Origin: Croceitalea sp947503285
GTDB lineage: Bacteria > Bacteroidota > Bacteroidia > Flavobacteriales > Flavobacteriaceae
Direction of reading: 5' to 3'
DNA length: 64,000 nucleotides
NCBI RefSeq assembly: GCF_036985505.1
Contig: NZ_BTGQ01000004.1
Span: 62,001-126,000, forward strand
The translations under genes and the position numbers were made by a program. The notes under the pieces were generated by a model. The model had not been told where the DNA came from. It did not search any database and worked only from the letters and a program-made list of their open reading frames with translations. Numbering within the stretch: the first letter of the stretch is position 1; every line of letters starts with the position of its first letter. Positions 8,612 to 17,686 of this stretch are shown one piece after another.

Positions 8612-10195
8612 ATGAGAAAATCCATCGTATTGAAAAGTGCAATGTTATTAGTAGGTTTAGTATTCTTTTTGTCATGTGGTACCGACAAGAAAAAAATAGA
8701 CTATCCCAAAACAGATCTAACTACAAGCGCACTGATTCCTAAACCCTTAAAAATGATTGCCACTAATTCGGCTTTTGGATTGGATAGTAAGACCGTGATT
8801 TATACGGACCAGAAAAATAACGGTTTTCAAGAGGTCGGAGACTTTTTAGCCAACAAAATAAAAACCCGTTTGAACCTTGAAATCCCCGTAAACAATACGG
8901 TAGATGTAAGCGTTGAACGTATCATCTATATCCATCAAACCGACACCTTGGAATCCGATGCACCAGAGGCCTATCAACTGTACATCAAAAACGACTCCAT
9001 CCTATTGAATGCAAATACTGCTGCTGGTGCCTTTAGGGGCATTCAGACCTTGCGTCAGTTAATTCCAGAACAATCCAACGATACACTTTCAGAACAACCA
9101 ATGTGGCTAATTCCGACAGGAAAGATAGATGATGCCCCCAACTTTGAATATCGCGGGGCAATGCTCGATGTAGCCCGTCATTTCTTTACCGTGGAAGAGG
9201 TTAAAAAATATATAGATATTTTGGCCTATTACAAATACAATGCCTTTCATATGCACTTGACCGACGATCAAGGCTGGCGCATTGAAATCAAATCTTGGCC
9301 AAAATTGACCGAAATCGGAGGTCAAACCGAAGTTGGGGGCGGTGCTGGTGGCTTTTACACCCAAGAAGAATTCAAAGACTTGGTGGCTTACGCCGCACAA
9401 AGGCATATTCAGATCATTCCTGAAGTAGACATGCCAGGCCATACCAATGCGGCCTCATTTAGCTACCCAATCTTAAATGGTAATGGCAAGACCCTTGAAG
9501 CATATACGGGCACTCATGTAGGTTTTAGCACATTTGATAGTCGAAAAGATACGGTGTATTCGTTTTTGGATGATGTTATTCGTGAAATTGCGGCGATATC
9601 ACCAAGCCCCTATTTTCATATCGGAGGTGATGAAAGTCATGCCACTAAAAAAAGTGACTACATCCATTTTGTGGAAAAGGTTGAAAAACTCGTTCAAAAA
9701 CATGGAAAAATTATGGTGGGTTGGAACGAGATTGCACAAGCCAAAATAAGCCCTTCGAGTGTCAATCAATACTGGAATGAACCGCACAATGCCATTAAAG
9801 CAGCGGAAAATGGCAATAAAATCATCATGTCACCTGCAAAAAAAGCGTATTTGGATATGCAGTACGATTCCCTTTCAAAACACGGTTTACATTGGGCAGC
9901 GTACATTCCTGTAGACGACGCCTACAATTGGGATCCAGAATCTTATGTCGAAGGTCTATCGAAAGCATCTATTCTGGGGCTCGAAGCCCCATTATGGTCA
10001 GAAACCATAAGCAATAGTTTTGAACTGGAGTATTTAGCTTTTCCGAGGGCAATCGGATATGCCGAATTAGCCTGGACCCCAGCCGAATTACGTGACTGGA
10101 ATGACTATAAAAAGCGTTTGGTAGGCCAAGTTGCCTACATGAATTATATGGATGTCAATTTTTATAGAACCACATTGGTAAATTGGGAGAAATGA
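8612..10195 (+). CDS. Beta-N-acetylhexosaminidase, GH20, lipoprotein
   Basis: This 527-residue protein has a lipoprotein signal (LVFFLSCGT, lipidated Cys22), so it is anchored on the cell envelope. An N-terminal GH20b-like domain (about 40-160) precedes the catalytic TIM barrel, which opens with YRGAMLDVARHFFTVEEVKK (about 180-199). The barrel contains HMHLTDDQGWRIEIKSWPKL, PEVDMPGHTNAA and the catalytic pair HIGGDES (Asp340, Glu341). Substrate-site tryptophans appear in VGWNEI, QYWN and EAPLWSE. It removes terminal GlcNAc or GalNAc from chitin-like, glycan or peptidoglycan fragments by substrate-assisted catalysis. It ends the plus-strand carbohydrate module. Confidence 0.95.
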   Translation: MRKSIVLKSAMLLVGLVFFLSCGTDKKKIDYPKTDLTTSALIPKPLKMIATNSAFGLDSKTVIYTDQKNNGFQEVGDFLANKIKTRLNLEIPVNNTVDVSVERIIYIHQTDTLESDAPEAYQLYIKNDSILLNANTAAGAFRGIQTLRQLIPEQSNDTLSEQPMWLIPTGKIDDAPNFEYRGAMLDVARHFFTVEEVKKYIDILAYYKYNAFHMHLTDDQGWRIEIKSWPKLTEIGGQTEVGGGAGGFYTQEEFKDLVAYAAQRHIQIIPEVDMPGHTNAASFSYPILNGNGKTLEAYTGTHVGFSTFDSRKDTVYSFLDDVIREIAAISPSPYFHIGGDESHATKKSDYIHFVEKVEKLVQKHGKIMVGWNEIAQAKISPSSVNQYWNEPHNAIKAAENGNKIIMSPAKKAYLDMQYDSLSKHGLHWAAYIPVDDAYNWDPESYVEGLSKASILGLEAPLWSETISNSFELEYLAFPRAIGYAELAWTPAELRDWNDYKKRLVGQVAYMNYMDVNFYRTTLVNWEK

Positions 10196-10216
10196 TGGTT
10201 AGGTAGACCACACCAA

Positions 10217-10657
10217 CTACTCTTCTTCATCACTGACCTTGGCCTTTTCAGATTTCTTGTCCTCTGAAAAATCAGTTATGCCATTCTCATGGAGAATGTT
10301 ATACCATTGAATGATTTTTTTGATATCGCTGGGGTAGACCCTATCCTCGTCATAATTTGGAAGTACCTCAAAAAAGTATTCTTCCAACTTTAACTTATCT
10401 TCTTTATGACCAATGGATGTCTTTGCCCCTTTTTCCTTCTCTTTTATTTTTTGAAAAACCTCACCAAGGGGCACTTCTTCTTCTAGTGTATAAATGGCAA
10501 TCTCTGATAGAACACTTACATTGTTTCGCAAACTGACCGTAACCCTTTTACCATCAATTAGCGATTCACCCACGAACCCCGAACGGGTTTGGGTCAATAG
10601 TTTATACAATCCTGGTTTACCCCCTATTGATAAAATTTTGTCCAATGCCATTTTCAA
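10217..10657 (-). CDS. DUF5606-family conserved protein
   Basis: This 146-residue cytoplasmic protein starts MKMALDKILSIGGKPGLYKL; Met3 is an alternative start. The opening, with SRSGFVGESL-like and VSLRNNVSVLSEIAIYTL segments, is typical of the Bacteroidota-specific DUF5606 family, usually found beside def and ruvX as here. The N-terminal 60 residues look like a small beta-barrel. The C-terminal tail is highly charged (KKSEKAKVSDEEE). Function is unknown. It lies 49 bases after peptide deformylase on the same strand and converges with the GH20 gene across only 21 bases. Confidence 0.8.
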   Translation of the reverse strand: MKMALDKILSIGGKPGLYKLLTQTRSGFVGESLIDGKRVTVSLRNNVSVLSEIAIYTLEEEVPLGEVFQKIKEKEKGAKTSIGHKEDKLKLEEYFFEVLPNYDEDRVYPSDIKKIIQWYNILHENGITDFSEDKKSEKAKVSDEEE

Positions 10658-10706
10658 CTGAATTTTGTGCGTGCAAATTTATGTTTTTAAGCCAAGAATC
10701 AATGGA

Positions 10707-11297
10707 TTAACGTCCTTTTTTAAGATTGGGAAAACGCATTTTATAATCTACATTGATTTTCCCTTTTGAAATCTTGTCCAATCTATTTTTCAAAAGCCTC
10801 TTTTTGAGCGAGGAAAGCTTATCGGTAAACAGTACACCCTCTATATGATCATACTCATGCTGAATAACACGGGCCAAAAGTCCGTCATAGACTTCGGTAT
10901 GCGTTTTGAACTTATCGTCAGTGTAGGTTATTTTGATGGTATCCTTTCTATTAATATCTTCACGAATGTCGGGAATACTCAAACATCCTTCATTGAATGC
11001 CCAATCTTCACCGGTCTCATCTTCGATCTTTGCGTTGATGAACACTTTTTTGAATCCTTTTAATTTATTTTGCTCTTCTGGTGACAACTCTTCGTCATCG
11101 GCAAATGGGGTAGCGTCTATTACAAAGAGTCTTATGGGCAATCCTATTTGTGGTGCGGCCAGACCAACTCCACTAGCGTTGTACATCGTGGCCCACATAT
11201 TTTCAATTAACTCACTCAACTTTGGATAATCTTTGGCAACATCCCCTGCCTTTTTTCTTAAAACCGGGTCTCCATAAGCTACAATAGGTAAAATCAT
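10707..11297 (-). CDS. def: Peptide deformylase
   Basis: This 196-residue protein carries all three signature motifs: GVGLAAPQIG (about 43-52), EGCLSIP (about 103-109, metal-binding Cys) and QHEYDHIEG (about 145-153, the HExxH metal and catalytic site). It removes the N-formyl group from new proteins using Fe2+ or Zn2+. The gene lies 4 bases after the DUF1919 gene on the same strand, within a minus-strand group running ruvX, DUF1919, def, DUF5606. Confidence 0.97.
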   Translation of the reverse strand: MILPIVAYGDPVLRKKAGDVAKDYPKLSELIENMWATMYNASGVGLAAPQIGLPIRLFVIDATPFADDEELSPEEQNKLKGFKKVFINAKIEDETGEDWAFNEGCLSIPDIREDINRKDTIKITYTDDKFKTHTEVYDGLLARVIQHEYDHIEGVLFTDKLSSLKKRLLKNRLDKISKGKINVDYKMRFPNLKKGR

Positions 11298-11301
11298 GTC
11301 G

Positions 11302-11928
11302 TCAATCTTTAAATCTTGTTCTTTTTACAATGCCAAAATTAAGCCAATGCACAATATCAAAATATAAAAAACTCAATTTGAATAATTGTTTTCCGTTCGG
11401 AACGAACGCTGGGTTTCCTTTTGGGGTCTCGAATATTTGGATATGACCTTGATTCTGCAAGGCAAAATATCCGAAAGAAATCTTTGATTTTAAAGACAGA
11501 CTATGAAAATCCAGGATCATTTCTTTTGTAACAGATTCCCGATCACAAATCATATGTAGCCATTTCTCTTTTGATATGTCAAGCATTCGTGCTTTTCTAC
11601 GCCTCCACTTTTCGAGCGCTTCTTCTTCGCTTTTATAATGGGTAAAATGAATTTCAATGTCATCCAATACGCCGATGGGATACGTTTTAGGCCGCTTTTT
11701 GTACTTAGAGGCTTGTATAAAAACCAACTCGCTAGCAAGATAGTAATCGATATCGCGTAGAAACTTCATATAACAGGGCCCATATAAAAACAACCCAACA
11801 AAAGGGGTTTGATAAGGTTTCTGAAACCATTGATATACTTGACCCCCCCAGCAATTATTACTGATTATCACAAATTCGTTATGGAGTAATCGTCGTAACT
11901 CTTTTTTCTTAAGCCAAGAAGCAATCAA
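11302..11928 (-). CDS. DUF1919 family protein (polysaccharide-cluster type)
   Basis: The visible open frame begins at a TTG (11928) and gives 208 residues; no ATG lies upstream in frame before the ruvX stop region, so the start is uncertain. The signature FVIISNNCWGGQVYQWF (about 19-35) followed by TPFVGLFLYGPCYMKFL, then GVLDDIEIHFTHYKSEEEA, defines the DUF1919 family. It is found near capsule and exopolysaccharide genes, and transferase roles have been proposed for it. No biochemical function is known to me. It sits between ruvX and def, about 1.5 kb from a glycosyltransferase operon on the other strand. Confidence 0.8.
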   Translation of the reverse strand: MIASWLKKKELRRLLHNEFVIISNNCWGGQVYQWFQKPYQTPFVGLFLYGPCYMKFLRDIDYYLASELVFIQASKYKKRPKTYPIGVLDDIEIHFTHYKSEEEALEKWRRRKARMLDISKEKWLHMICDRESVTKEMILDFHSLSLKSKISFGYFALQNQGHIQIFETPKGNPAFVPNGKQLFKLSFLYFDIVHWLNFGIVKRTRFKD

Positions 11929-11974
11929 TTGTCGAACCTTTTTTCTGATATAAACTTCTATCGTTCTGATGCGA

Positions 11975-12388
11975 TCAATGTTTTTTGTTAAGAAATGACT
12001 GTAAGATCAATGTAGCGCTGATCTCATCGACGAGGGCTTTATTTTGACGTTTCTTTTTGTTGAGTCCGCCACTTATCATGCTTTGAACGGCCATTTTTGA
12101 GGTAAAACGTTCATCTTGACGTTCTAAAACGAGTTGAGGAAAAAGTTGCTTTAACTTTTTTAAAAATGGTTCGATCAAGGCTTCCGATTCTGATGGCGTA
12201 CCGTCCATTTGCCTAGGTTCACCGATAACGATACATTCAACATTTTCTGTTGTAATGTAATCTTTTAAGAAAGCAATCAAATTGCTGGTTTGTACGGTTT
12301 TCAATCCTGATGCTATAAGTTGAAGTTCGTCGGTTACAGCTACCCCTGTTCTAACTTTTCCAAAATCCAATGCCAAAATTCTTGCCAA
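11975..12388 (-). CDS. ruvX: Holliday junction resolvase-like protein RuvX/YqgF
   Basis: I choose the TTG at 12388 (137 residues), because family members start directly with (M)ARILALDFGKVRTG. An ATG at 12430 would add 14 residues (MHNIFRFIFAKTSV) not seen in relatives. The RNase H-like fold shows ALDFGKVRTGVAVTD (first catalytic Asp), CIVIGEPRQMDGTPSE (about 66-81) and LERQDERFTSKMA (about 99-111), ending in VDEISATLILQSFL with the last acidic residue. YqgF/RuvX is linked to 16S rRNA 5'-end maturation and to junction resolution. The gene is divergent from dapD. Confidence 0.9.
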   Translation of the reverse strand: MARILALDFGKVRTGVAVTDELQLIASGLKTVQTSNLIAFLKDYITTENVECIVIGEPRQMDGTPSESEALIEPFLKKLKQLFPQLVLERQDERFTSKMAVQSMISGGLNKKKRQNKALVDEISATLILQSFLNKKH

Positions 12389-12463
12389 TACAGAAGTTTT
12401 GGCAAAAATAAACCTAAAAATGTTATGCATTTAAATTTGTCATCGAAATTACCTTTGTAGCGG

Positions 12464-12471
12464 TATATTTG
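12464..12471 (+). promoter_or_regulatory. Putative -7 box (TATATTTG) for dapD
   Basis: TATATTTG matches TAnnTTTG, 15 bases before the chosen dapD ATG. A second match, TACCTTTG, lies at 12450-12457. Both fall in the ruvX/dapD divergent gap, which supports the shorter ruvX start. Confidence 0.5.
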
Positions 12472-12486
12472 CGCAAAATCAGAAAA

Positions 12487-13302
12487 ATGACAGCGCTTAA
12501 AACACTAATTGAAAATGCCTGGGATAATCGTGAACTTCTTAAAGAACCGGAAACACAAAACGCGATTCGTGAAGTTATCAATTTACTTGACAGTGGTGCG
12601 TTACGATGTGCCGAGCCCAGTTCAAATGGCTGGCAAATCAATGAGTGGGTGAAAAAAGGGGTCGTACTTTATTTTCCGATCCAAAAAATGGAGACCCTAG
12701 AAGCCGGAATTTTTGAATACCATGATAAGATTCCATTAAAGACGGGCTACCAGGCAAAAGGTATTCGAGTCGTTCCCCACGCTGTGGCCCGGCACGGGGC
12801 ATACATCTCTTCAGGCACCATACTAATGCCCAGTTATGTCAATATTGGTGCTTATGTCGATGAGGGAACCATGGTAGATACTTGGGCTACTGTCGGAAGT
12901 TGCGCTCAAATAGGCAAAAATGTCCACCTAAGCGGTGGCGTTGGTATCGGGGGGGTCTTAGAACCCTTACAAGCCGCACCAGTCATCATTGAAGACAATG
13001 CATTTATCGGCTCAAGATGTATTGTAGTTGAAGGGGTACGTGTCGAAAAAGAAGCGGTTTTAGGTGCGAATGTGGTACTAACCGCATCAACCAAAATCAT
13101 TGATGTTACAGGTGACGAGCCTATTGAACGAAAAGGTATCGTACCATCTGGTTCGGTTGTCATACCAGGAAGCTACACCAAAAATTTCAAGGCTGGCGAT
13201 TATCAAGTGCCTTGTGCACTAATCATCGGAAAAAGAAAGGAGAGCACCAACAAGAAAACATCATTGAATGATGCCTTGCGGGAATATGACGTTGCGGTTT
13301 AA
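12487..13302 (+). CDS. dapD: 2,3,4,5-tetrahydropyridine-2,6-dicarboxylate N-succinyltransferase
   Basis: The start is the ATG at 12487 (MTALKTLIENAWDNRELL, 271 residues), which agrees with the family; an in-frame TTG at 12469 is less likely. The N-terminal helical domain is followed by a left-handed beta-helix of hexapeptide repeats (about 105-225). The helix contains RHGAYISSGTILMPSYVNIG, EGTMVDTWATVGSCAQIG and GVLEPLQAAPVIIEDNAFIG. It uses succinyl-CoA in the DAP pathway to lysine and peptidoglycan. lysA, the last step of the same pathway, is also in this window at 49344 but is not linked. Confidence 0.96.
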   Translation: MTALKTLIENAWDNRELLKEPETQNAIREVINLLDSGALRCAEPSSNGWQINEWVKKGVVLYFPIQKMETLEAGIFEYHDKIPLKTGYQAKGIRVVPHAVARHGAYISSGTILMPSYVNIGAYVDEGTMVDTWATVGSCAQIGKNVHLSGGVGIGGVLEPLQAAPVIIEDNAFIGSRCIVVEGVRVEKEAVLGANVVLTASTKIIDVTGDEPIERKGIVPSGSVVIPGSYTKNFKAGDYQVPCALIIGKRKESTNKKTSLNDALREYDVAV

Positions 13303-13423
13303 TACGCTAGATGAAAATAGCTAAAACAAACATCCTTTCACAGTTATTTTTGAGTATTCTTTTGGATTTTGTATTTGTAAGAAATTTATGTGATAAAACA
13401 ATTTAATCCTTAATTTCTTGTTA

Positions 13424-13431
13424 TACCTTTG
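13424..13431 (+). promoter_or_regulatory. Putative -7 box (TACCTTTG) for the glycosyltransferase operon
   Basis: TACCTTTG is a good TAnnTTTG match, 36 bases before the TTG start of the first glycosyltransferase, in the 165-base gap after dapD. No convincing -33 TTTG is seen. Confidence 0.5.
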
Positions 13432-13467
13432 TACTGACCAAAAAAATAAACTAAAAAACAAGCTGTA

Positions 13468-14304
13468 TTGACCACCCCAAGGCAAAAAATATCAGCATTG
13501 ATTATTACCTACAATGAGATAGGATACATCGAAAGATGTATAGACTCCGTTTCATTTGCAGATGAAATCATTGTGGTAGACTCTTTCAGCACCGATGGAA
13601 CTTTTCAATTTTTGAGGAATCATTCAAAAGTAAAGGCCATTCAACACCCTTTTGAGAACTTCACTGCACAAAAATCATTTGCCTTAAAGCAAGCATCACA
13701 CGATTGGATTTTGTTTATCGATGCAGATGAAATCGTAAGTAAAAGTTTACAGGAAGAAATTTTAAAAACCATTCAATCTGAAGATACTGCCGCAGCCTAT
13801 TGGTTCTATCGCAAGTTTATGTATCAAAATAAACCCTTAGGTTTTAGTGGTTGGCAAACAGATAAGAACCATCGTCTTTTCAGAAAAAGTAAGGCAAGTT
13901 TCACCAATGAAAAGATTGTTCATGAAACGCTTCGTATTAATGGTAACTCTCAATGTTTTTCAAACAAATTGACTCATTATTGCTTTAAAAATTATCAGGA
14001 TTACAAGGCAAAAATGATTCACTACGGCAAGTTGAGGGCACAAGAAGAACTTCTAAAAGGTAAAAAATTCAATTATTTAAAACTAATTATTAAACCCGCC
14101 TGGAAATTCTTTTACAACTTTGTTGTTAGATTGGGCTTTTTAGATTTGAGAAAAGGGTTTAACGTGTGTTACCTAAACGCATTAAGTGTCTATACCAGAT
14201 ACGCTGAATTAAGTAATTTAGAACGCTCGAAACAGCCTGCGGTGTACACCAAATTAACGACCCACCGAGAACTGCAACTTGACGAGAAAAGATTGGCTTC
14301 TTAA
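13468..14304 (+). CDS. Glycosyltransferase family 2 (WaaE/KdtX-like)
   Basis: Translation appears to begin at a TTG (13468), because the family N-terminus (KISALIITYNE) starts right after it and no ATG precedes it; 278 residues. GT2 motifs are ITYNE (13-17), DEIIVVDSFSTDGT (32-45), QK at 68-69 and the metal-binding DAD of LFIDADE (85-87). The C-terminal half contains FRKSKASFTNEKIVHETL and a basic, amphipathic stretch near 205-225. This is the lipopolysaccharide-core glucosyltransferase-like group (WaaE/KdtX), which transfers a sugar to inner-core lipid A or related glycans at the inner membrane. A close paralog is the last glycosyltransferase of the operon (17679). Confidence 0.88.
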   Translation: MTTPRQKISALIITYNEIGYIERCIDSVSFADEIIVVDSFSTDGTFQFLRNHSKVKAIQHPFENFTAQKSFALKQASHDWILFIDADEIVSKSLQEEILKTIQSEDTAAAYWFYRKFMYQNKPLGFSGWQTDKNHRLFRKSKASFTNEKIVHETLRINGNSQCFSNKLTHYCFKNYQDYKAKMIHYGKLRAQEELLKGKKFNYLKLIIKPAWKFFYNFVVRLGFLDLRKGFNVCYLNALSVYTRYAELSNLERSKQPAVYTKLTTHRELQLDEKRLAS

Positions 14305-14385
14305 ACTTGACCGCCTATTTTTGAAGAATACCACAACTTCGCATACCCCATTCAACATTTAAACATAAAGCTGTAATATTGAACA

Positions 14386-15438
14386 ATGAAAATCGCGTTG
14401 TTCGAGATCAGCACCAGTCATGAAGAATGTATTTATAGTCAAGTCAAATTTTTGACCGACTCTGGCCATTCGGTATCCCTTGTCTTAAATAAGGCACTTG
14501 AAAATCAAATAAAGACCTATTCCAACCTATGTGAGCATATTCATTTTATTGACCCTATCAAAGTGGGGGCTTTCAAAAAATTAAAACAGCAGTGGAAATT
14601 AGCGCATATTCTAAGAGCTTATGAAGTCGTTGTTTTCAATACGGCAAGTTCTAGTAAAACAGTACGCAATTTGGCATTGCTCTTAAAACCCTTTAAGGTT
14701 ACTTGTATTGGTATACTTCACAATGGCAGAAAACTAAATTCCAGTTTCACCCAACGTATAATTTCCTTAAAAATCAAAAAATACCTTGTGCTCAGTGATC
14801 AAATCGCTGAAGAGATCAAACAAAAAAGAGGGTTTCAAGTCGATAGTTTTTATCCCATTTTTTTTCCTGACTTCGCAAAAGTTGATCTACAAAAGAAATC
14901 AGGGATATGGATTGGGATTCCAGGCAGAATTGATTGGAAAAGAAGGGATTATACCCTGTTGATAGATGCCATGAAGGCGATACCAGATTTAACCAACATT
15001 AAATTTTTACTACTGGGAAGATTGGATGACAAATCTTCTGAAGGTCAAAAATTGTGGCACCTCATACAAATAAATAATCTTGAAGATCATTTTATCGTTT
15101 TTGACGGGTTTATCGCCAATGAGGATTTTCACGCCTATTTAAAATGTTGCGATTACATCATGCCCCTTCTTTCAGAAAATGAAGATTATCTAAGCTACAA
15201 AATCTCAGGAAGTTTCAACCTTGCTTATGCCTATAAAAAACCATTGATCTGTAACGGTTATTTCAAAACCTTGCCAGATCTTCAAGAAAACGGTTATTTT
15301 TTCGATGCTAACCGATTGCCAACATTGATATCAAATATTCACCGGAACGTTCTTAGCAATAAAAATACATATACCAGCACAAAATGGGCATATACCTATC
15401 AAAAGAACAAGTACGTAAATTTTGTAACCAATAATTAG
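14386..15438 (+). CDS. Glycosyltransferase, GT-B fold, divergent
   Basis: This 350-residue protein starts MKIALFEISTSHEECIYSQV. The order of an N-terminal Rossmann-like half and a C-terminal half with GIPGRIDWKRRDYTLLIDAM (about 178-197), FLLLGRLDD and HFIVFDGFIANEDFHAYL is that of GT4-like enzymes: nucleotide-site GR..wkR.d.LI.A, then G.l...d....l..cDyi. The usual EGFG...EA motif is replaced by LSENEDYLSYKISGSFNLAYAYKKP, as in more divergent members that transfer galactose or other sugars. No signal peptide or membrane segment. Probably part of lipopolysaccharide or capsule assembly with its neighbours. Confidence 0.72.
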   Translation: MKIALFEISTSHEECIYSQVKFLTDSGHSVSLVLNKALENQIKTYSNLCEHIHFIDPIKVGAFKKLKQQWKLAHILRAYEVVVFNTASSSKTVRNLALLLKPFKVTCIGILHNGRKLNSSFTQRIISLKIKKYLVLSDQIAEEIKQKRGFQVDSFYPIFFPDFAKVDLQKKSGIWIGIPGRIDWKRRDYTLLIDAMKAIPDLTNIKFLLLGRLDDKSSEGQKLWHLIQINNLEDHFIVFDGFIANEDFHAYLKCCDYIMPLLSENEDYLSYKISGSFNLAYAYKKPLICNGYFKTLPDLQENGYFFDANRLPTLISNIHRNVLSNKNTYTSTKWAYTYQKNKYVNFVTNN

Positions 15439-15496
15439 GCAAAGAGTTGATAAAAGCAATATCAAACTATAAGAAATAATATGTAGTTTTATCACC

Positions 15497-16609
15497 ATGA
15501 GAATCGGCTACGACGCAAAACGGATTTTTCACAACAACACGGGACTTGGAAATTACGGACGTGACATTGTTAGAATCTTAAACACGCAGTCTTTAGTAGA
15601 ACACTTTTTTTTGTTCAACACCAAAAAATCACATTACGAAGAACAAATACCTCTAGAAAAAGCCACCATAGTATATCCTAAGGGCTTGTTCTGGAAAACG
15701 TTTCCTTCGCTGTGGCGCTTAATCGGGCAATGGAAACAGATAAACTCTTCAAACGTAGATTGGTACCACGGGCTTTCTGGTGAAATACCCATACAACTCA
15801 AAAAAAACTACGTGCCGAAAATTGTCACCATCCATGATTTAATTTTTTTAAGTCATCCTAAATATTACAATTTTTTCGATCGTATTATATACAAACTAAA
15901 ATTTCAATATGCGGTAAGTGTCGCAGATCATATTATCGCGATAAGCGAACAGACCAAAGCGGACATCATCAAATTCTTGAATGTTGATGCCAAAAAAATC
16001 ACCGTGATACATCAAGGTTGTAACAAGGCTTTTAAGCTAGAATACAACGAGGTCGAAAAAAGAGCGATTCAAAAAAAATTTCAACTGCCAGAACACTATG
16101 TGCTCAATGTTGGAACGATACAAGAACGCAAAAATGCCTTGTCATTGGTGAAAGCAATACACAGAACAACTTTTCATCTGGTTCTGGTTGGTCAAGAAAA
16201 AAGCTATGCGAGAAAAATACACGACTATATCGCTGAAAATAACCTGAAACATCAAGTAAGCTTTATTAAAAACATCAGTTCAACAGAGCTAGCTATACTT
16301 TACCAAAATGCCACGGTTTTCTGCTATCCTTCTTTTTGTGAGGGTTTCGGAATCCCAATTATTGAAGCTTTGTACAGTAAGCTACCCGTAATCACGACAC
16401 AGAACGGATGTTTTCCTGAAGCTGCCGGACCAGACGCCATCTATATTGACCCAAACGATATCGATCAGATTAGGGTGGAAATCACCAAACTTTTTGAAAA
16501 TCAAGGGATGCGTGACGAAATGGCTGAGAAAGGATACCGTTATGTTCAAAGATTTTCTGATGAAAATGTGGCGAACAACTTACTTCAACTTTATAAATCC
16601 ATAGCTTAA
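15497..16609 (+). CDS. Glycosyltransferase family 4
   Basis: This 370-residue protein begins MRIGYDAKRIFHNNTGLGNYGRDIVR, the glycine-rich acceptor-side loop (GLGnY.r.l) of the mannosyltransferase-like GT4 group. The C-terminal domain has LNVGTIQERKNALSLVKAIH (about 197-216) and the E-x7-E nucleotide-sugar motif CEGFGIPIIEAL (about 280-291). It should transfer a sugar from a nucleotide donor with retention of configuration. Its stop codon abuts the next start directly (TAA then ATG), indicating tight coupling. Confidence 0.92.
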   Translation: MRIGYDAKRIFHNNTGLGNYGRDIVRILNTQSLVEHFFLFNTKKSHYEEQIPLEKATIVYPKGLFWKTFPSLWRLIGQWKQINSSNVDWYHGLSGEIPIQLKKNYVPKIVTIHDLIFLSHPKYYNFFDRIIYKLKFQYAVSVADHIIAISEQTKADIIKFLNVDAKKITVIHQGCNKAFKLEYNEVEKRAIQKKFQLPEHYVLNVGTIQERKNALSLVKAIHRTTFHLVLVGQEKSYARKIHDYIAENNLKHQVSFIKNISSTELAILYQNATVFCYPSFCEGFGIPIIEALYSKLPVITTQNGCFPEAAGPDAIYIDPNDIDQIRVEITKLFENQGMRDEMAEKGYRYVQRFSDENVANNLLQLYKSIA

Positions 16610-17686
16610 ATGGGGCAGATTTGTTTCTTTAACACTGCCAAAGCTTGGGGCGGTGGAGAAAAATGGCACTTTGAAATAAGCAACTATCTCTATGAAAAGG
16701 GACATGATGTTTTTGTAATCGCACATAAGGAAAGTGAGCTTTTAAAACGTCTTATGAAAGCGAAAATACCATGTAAAGGTATCGCTATAAGCAACCTTAG
16801 TTTTTTGAATCCTTTCAAGTATTTCAATCTGATTTCCTTTTTCAGAAAATCCAATATTGATACCATAGTAATGAACCTTTCCCGCGATGTTAAAATTGCA
16901 GGGCCTTCGGCCCAAAAATCTGGGGTAAAGAGAATTATTTATCGAAGGGGGAGTGCCATTCCCATCAAAAACACGCTATTGAACAGGTACTATTTCAAAC
17001 ATATCGTTACCGAAATATTGGCCAATTCGTTTGCTACCAAAAATACCGTTACGCAAAATAATGACACCCTATTTCCAAAGGAAAAAATAACGGTAATTTA
17101 TAATGGTATACATACCCAGTCTATTACTGATATCGATGTGCGGAAAGAAAACAAGGATTTTACCATTATTAACCTCGGACGATTGGAATATCAAAAAAAT
17201 CAAAAATTCTTGATTCATTTGGCTGCCCTTCTCAAAGAAAGAAAAATTCCCTTCAAACTTATTATTGGTGGTGAAGGTAGTTTGCGAAAAGAATTGGAAA
17301 AACTGATTGTGGAGCTAAATGTTCAGGGCCATGTATCCCTTGAAGGGTTTATTGAGAGACCTTTAGAGTTCATCAACCGTGCCGACGTATTTGTACTGCC
17401 CTCATTTTGGGAAGGTTTTGGGTACGTTTTGGCCGAAGCTGCGCTATGTCATAAGCCAATCGTTGCTTTTGATGTAAGCAGTAATCCTGAATTGATTTTA
17501 GATGATACTACGGGGTATTTGGTTGAGGTGAATGATCTCAACGCCTTTGCCGACAAGATCATCGGTTTATACCAAGATCACGAATTACGAAAAAGGATGG
17601 GTGAGAAAGGCCACGTCCATATCAAAACTAATTTCGACAAAGATGTACAGCTAAAAAAAATAGAAGACTATTTGGTATATGGATAA
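16610..17686 (+). CDS. Glycosyltransferase family 4
   Basis: This 358-residue protein opens MGQICFFNTAKAWGGGEKWH, the GGGEKW acceptor loop typical of GT4 heptosyl- or glucosyltransferases of the cell envelope. It carries NLGRLEYQKNQKFLIHLAAL (about 187-206), IIGGEGSLRKELE and the E-x7-E motif WEGFGYVLAEAA (about 266-277). It starts immediately after the previous stop and overlaps the following GT2 by 8 bases. This makes it the middle of a strictly coupled operon. Confidence 0.92.
   Translation: MGQICFFNTAKAWGGGEKWHFEISNYLYEKGHDVFVIAHKESELLKRLMKAKIPCKGIAISNLSFLNPFKYFNLISFFRKSNIDTIVMNLSRDVKIAGPSAQKSGVKRIIYRRGSAIPIKNTLLNRYYFKHIVTEILANSFATKNTVTQNNDTLFPKEKITVIYNGIHTQSITDIDVRKENKDFTIINLGRLEYQKNQKFLIHLAALLKERKIPFKLIIGGEGSLRKELEKLIVELNVQGHVSLEGFIERPLEFINRADVFVLPSFWEGFGYVLAEAALCHKPIVAFDVSSNPELILDDTTGYLVEVNDLNAFADKIIGLYQDHELRKRMGEKGHVHIKTNFDKDVQLKKIEDYLVYG

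Noticed and set aside
13311..13406. 31-codon frame after dapD (MKIAKTNILSQLFLSILLDF)
   Set aside because: It has a hydrophobic stretch, but no ribosome-binding or conservation evidence; probably chance in an AT-rich gap.
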